Assembly (NCBI GenBank): GCA_017871115.1
Contig: JAFCIZ010000005.1
Location: forward strand, 2,216,501 to 2,280,500
DNA length: 64,000 nucleotides
Direction: 5' to 3'
DNA from: Cunninghamella blakesleeana
Lineage: Eukaryota; Mucoromycota; Mucoromycetes; Mucorales; Cunninghamellaceae
Numbering within the stretch: the stretch's first letter is position 1; the number at the start of each line of letters is the position of its first letter. Both the position numbers and the translations under genes were made by a program. The notes beneath the pieces are model-generated. The model worked only from the letters and a program-made list of their open reading frames with translations, ran no database searches and was not told where the DNA came from. Positions 62,556-64,000 of this stretch are shown piece after piece.

Positions 62556-64000
62556 ATGGAGCACAATCCAACAGTCATTATTAATCCTTTGGATAACAGC
62601 AATAGTTTTGGAAATGAACCATTGGGTCTTAATAATGTTACAATTCCTTTGCAACACATCATGGATGATAATAGCCACTTACCGGACTTGTCTTGGGGAA
62701 ACGTTTTAATAGCAAGTTCACTTTTTATTGTTGATTGTAAGTACTATATTTCTTATTTTTATTTTTATTTATTTTTTTTAACAAAAAAAAAATACTAACC
62801 GAATGCATATTTTATTATTATGATCGTTGTTTATTCTAGTCATTATATCATTTTATCTCAATATGAAACTAACAAAACCACTCATTATAAGTGCTTTAAG
62901 GTGTCTGATCCAATTAACAATGATGGTAATAGAATATACTTTTTATACAAATAATACATATTATTAAAGTATAACAAACTCTGTACATACTGATATATAG
63001 GGCTATATTTTAGAAGATCTATTTTTACAACGAAATCCTTATTATGTGGCCGCCATGACATGTAAGCAGATGTGTTTATTATTATTGTTTCAAAATAAAT
63101 AAGTAATATAGGTTTATATAAATGGATATAGATATAAATAAATACAAATATTTATGCATCAATTGATTTATTTATTTATTTATTTTAAAAAAATATATAG
63201 TTATCTTAATATTATTATCCACTGGTGAAACTGTTTTTAATAAATCAAAGAAAATATTTCATGGCTTGGTACGAAAGAATATATATTTTTTATATATACG
63301 TAATAGCTAATTCTTTTTATTTAATTATACGCTAATGTATCCATATCTTTTATTTTTTTTAAAAAAATAAAATAATATATACTAGTTTGGATCGGTCTTT
63401 ATATCATCAACCCTTGGTGTCATTGTTATCAGCATATTAGGGATTAAATTTGCCATTCATCAGGACCCATTTTGGGAACCAATAGTCTTTATTCCTACTG
63501 TTGGATTAATATTGGGCGTAACAACAAGTACTATGGCCATGACATTAAATTCATTTATAGGTGGACTTACAGGAACAAATAGTGTACGAATAGAAACATT
63601 ATTAGCTATGGGAGCTTCACGATGGGAAGCTACAACAAGTATAACAAGAGAATCCTCACGTTTAGCCATGTTACCTAATATTCAACGTATGTCCATTGCT
63701 GGATTAATCACTATTCCTGGTGCTATGGCCGGTCAAATTATTGGTGGCGCAAATATTATGGACTCGGTCCATTATCAACAAATCATTTTATTTATGATTG
63801 CTGCATGCTCTGGACTTTCTATTATGTTGTTAACTACTGTAAGCCATTTATATAAGCAATGTTTTTTTTTTTTTTTTTCTTTTTTTTAAATCTCAGTTTT
63901 TATTAACTTCATCTCAATTTTTAAATTATATTAATTTAGTTGATTAGAATGATTTTATTGGATCAAAAACATAGACTTCGAAAAGAACGCATCCAAAGTT
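62556..64000 (+). CDS. UPF0014 (FetB/ALS3-like) permease, 5' part
   Basis: Multi-pass membrane protein running off the window end. The exons are 62556..62736, 62840..62925, 63001..63061, 63201..63268, 63386..63838 and 63940 onward. After a polar N-terminus the exons encode several hydrophobic helices. The longest holds the family core: PTVGLILGVTTSTMAMTLN, then LAMGASRWEATTSITRESSRLAMLPNIQ and GLITIPGAMAGQIIGGAN. Relatives are bacterial FetB (iron export) and plant STAR2/ALS3 (aluminium tolerance), which work as permeases with a separate ABC ATPase. No ATPase gene is visible here. Substrate and membrane are unknown. The visible last exon ends in a basic tail (QKHRLRKERIQS), so only a little may be missing. 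Confidence 0.88.

Overview
This window is nuclear DNA of a filamentous fungus, most likely an early-diverging one of the Mucoromycota (Mucorales). The sequence is strongly AT-rich. Genes are split by many short GT-AG introns that are even richer in A and T. The strongest lineage marker is a fused lycopene cyclase/phytoene synthase gene (carRA/carRP type) divergent from a phytoene desaturase gene (carB), the classic Mucorales carotene locus. Cunninghamella-like AT-rich genera are one guess, but the genus cannot be fixed from the sequence. Exon joins below were assembled by eye from GT/AG sites and conserved protein frames. All complete models keep an open frame and have total lengths divisible by three.

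Layout. 0-6.2 kb: 3' part of threonine dehydratase, a J-domain protein and a plasma-membrane-type syntaxin. 6.2-9.9 kb: a gene-free stretch holding a degraded ~144-bp tandem repeat. 9.9-16.2 kb: a bHLH-zipper regulator, an unrecognised 183-aa gene and a vacuolar-type amino acid transporter. 16.7-22.7 kb: SEC23, then a mitochondrial alpha/beta hydrolase (ABHD11/EAT1 type) and an AT-hook protein. 22.7-26.5 kb: a palindromic relative of the tandem repeat, a Q/P-rich protein ending in a CaaX box and a small triple-RPEL protein. 27.7-35.1 kb: a large kelch/transmembrane protein and a P-type H+-ATPase. 36.3-43.1 kb: an MYSM1-like JAMM deubiquitinase and ALDH7-type dehydrogenase. 43.4-53.3 kb: a tiny CaaX protein, carB/carRA, and second copies of the AT-hook and ABHD11 genes. 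54.5-64 kb: ATF2-like bZIP, TAF10, a DUF4112 protein, roadblock dynein light chain, SEC11, a decayed tandem SEC11 copy, and the start of a FetB/ALS3-like UPF0014 permease that runs off the end.

How the genes relate. The only clear pathway cluster is carB/carRA, which together make beta-carotene (the trisporoid pheromone precursor) from geranylgeranyl diphosphate and share an 833-bp intergenic region. Secretory genes (SEC23, SEC11, syntaxin) and regulators are scattered as in an ordinary fungal chromosome. The most unusual structure is an inverted, within-window duplication of a two-gene block (AT-hook protein plus ABHD11 hydrolase). Next come the SEC11 tandem pair, in which the second copy has lost its frame and its catalytic serine, the RPEL gene with a probable 4-nt first exon, and the many palindromic T-run/A-run tracts. 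No tRNA, rRNA, transposase, CRISPR array or viral gene was seen.
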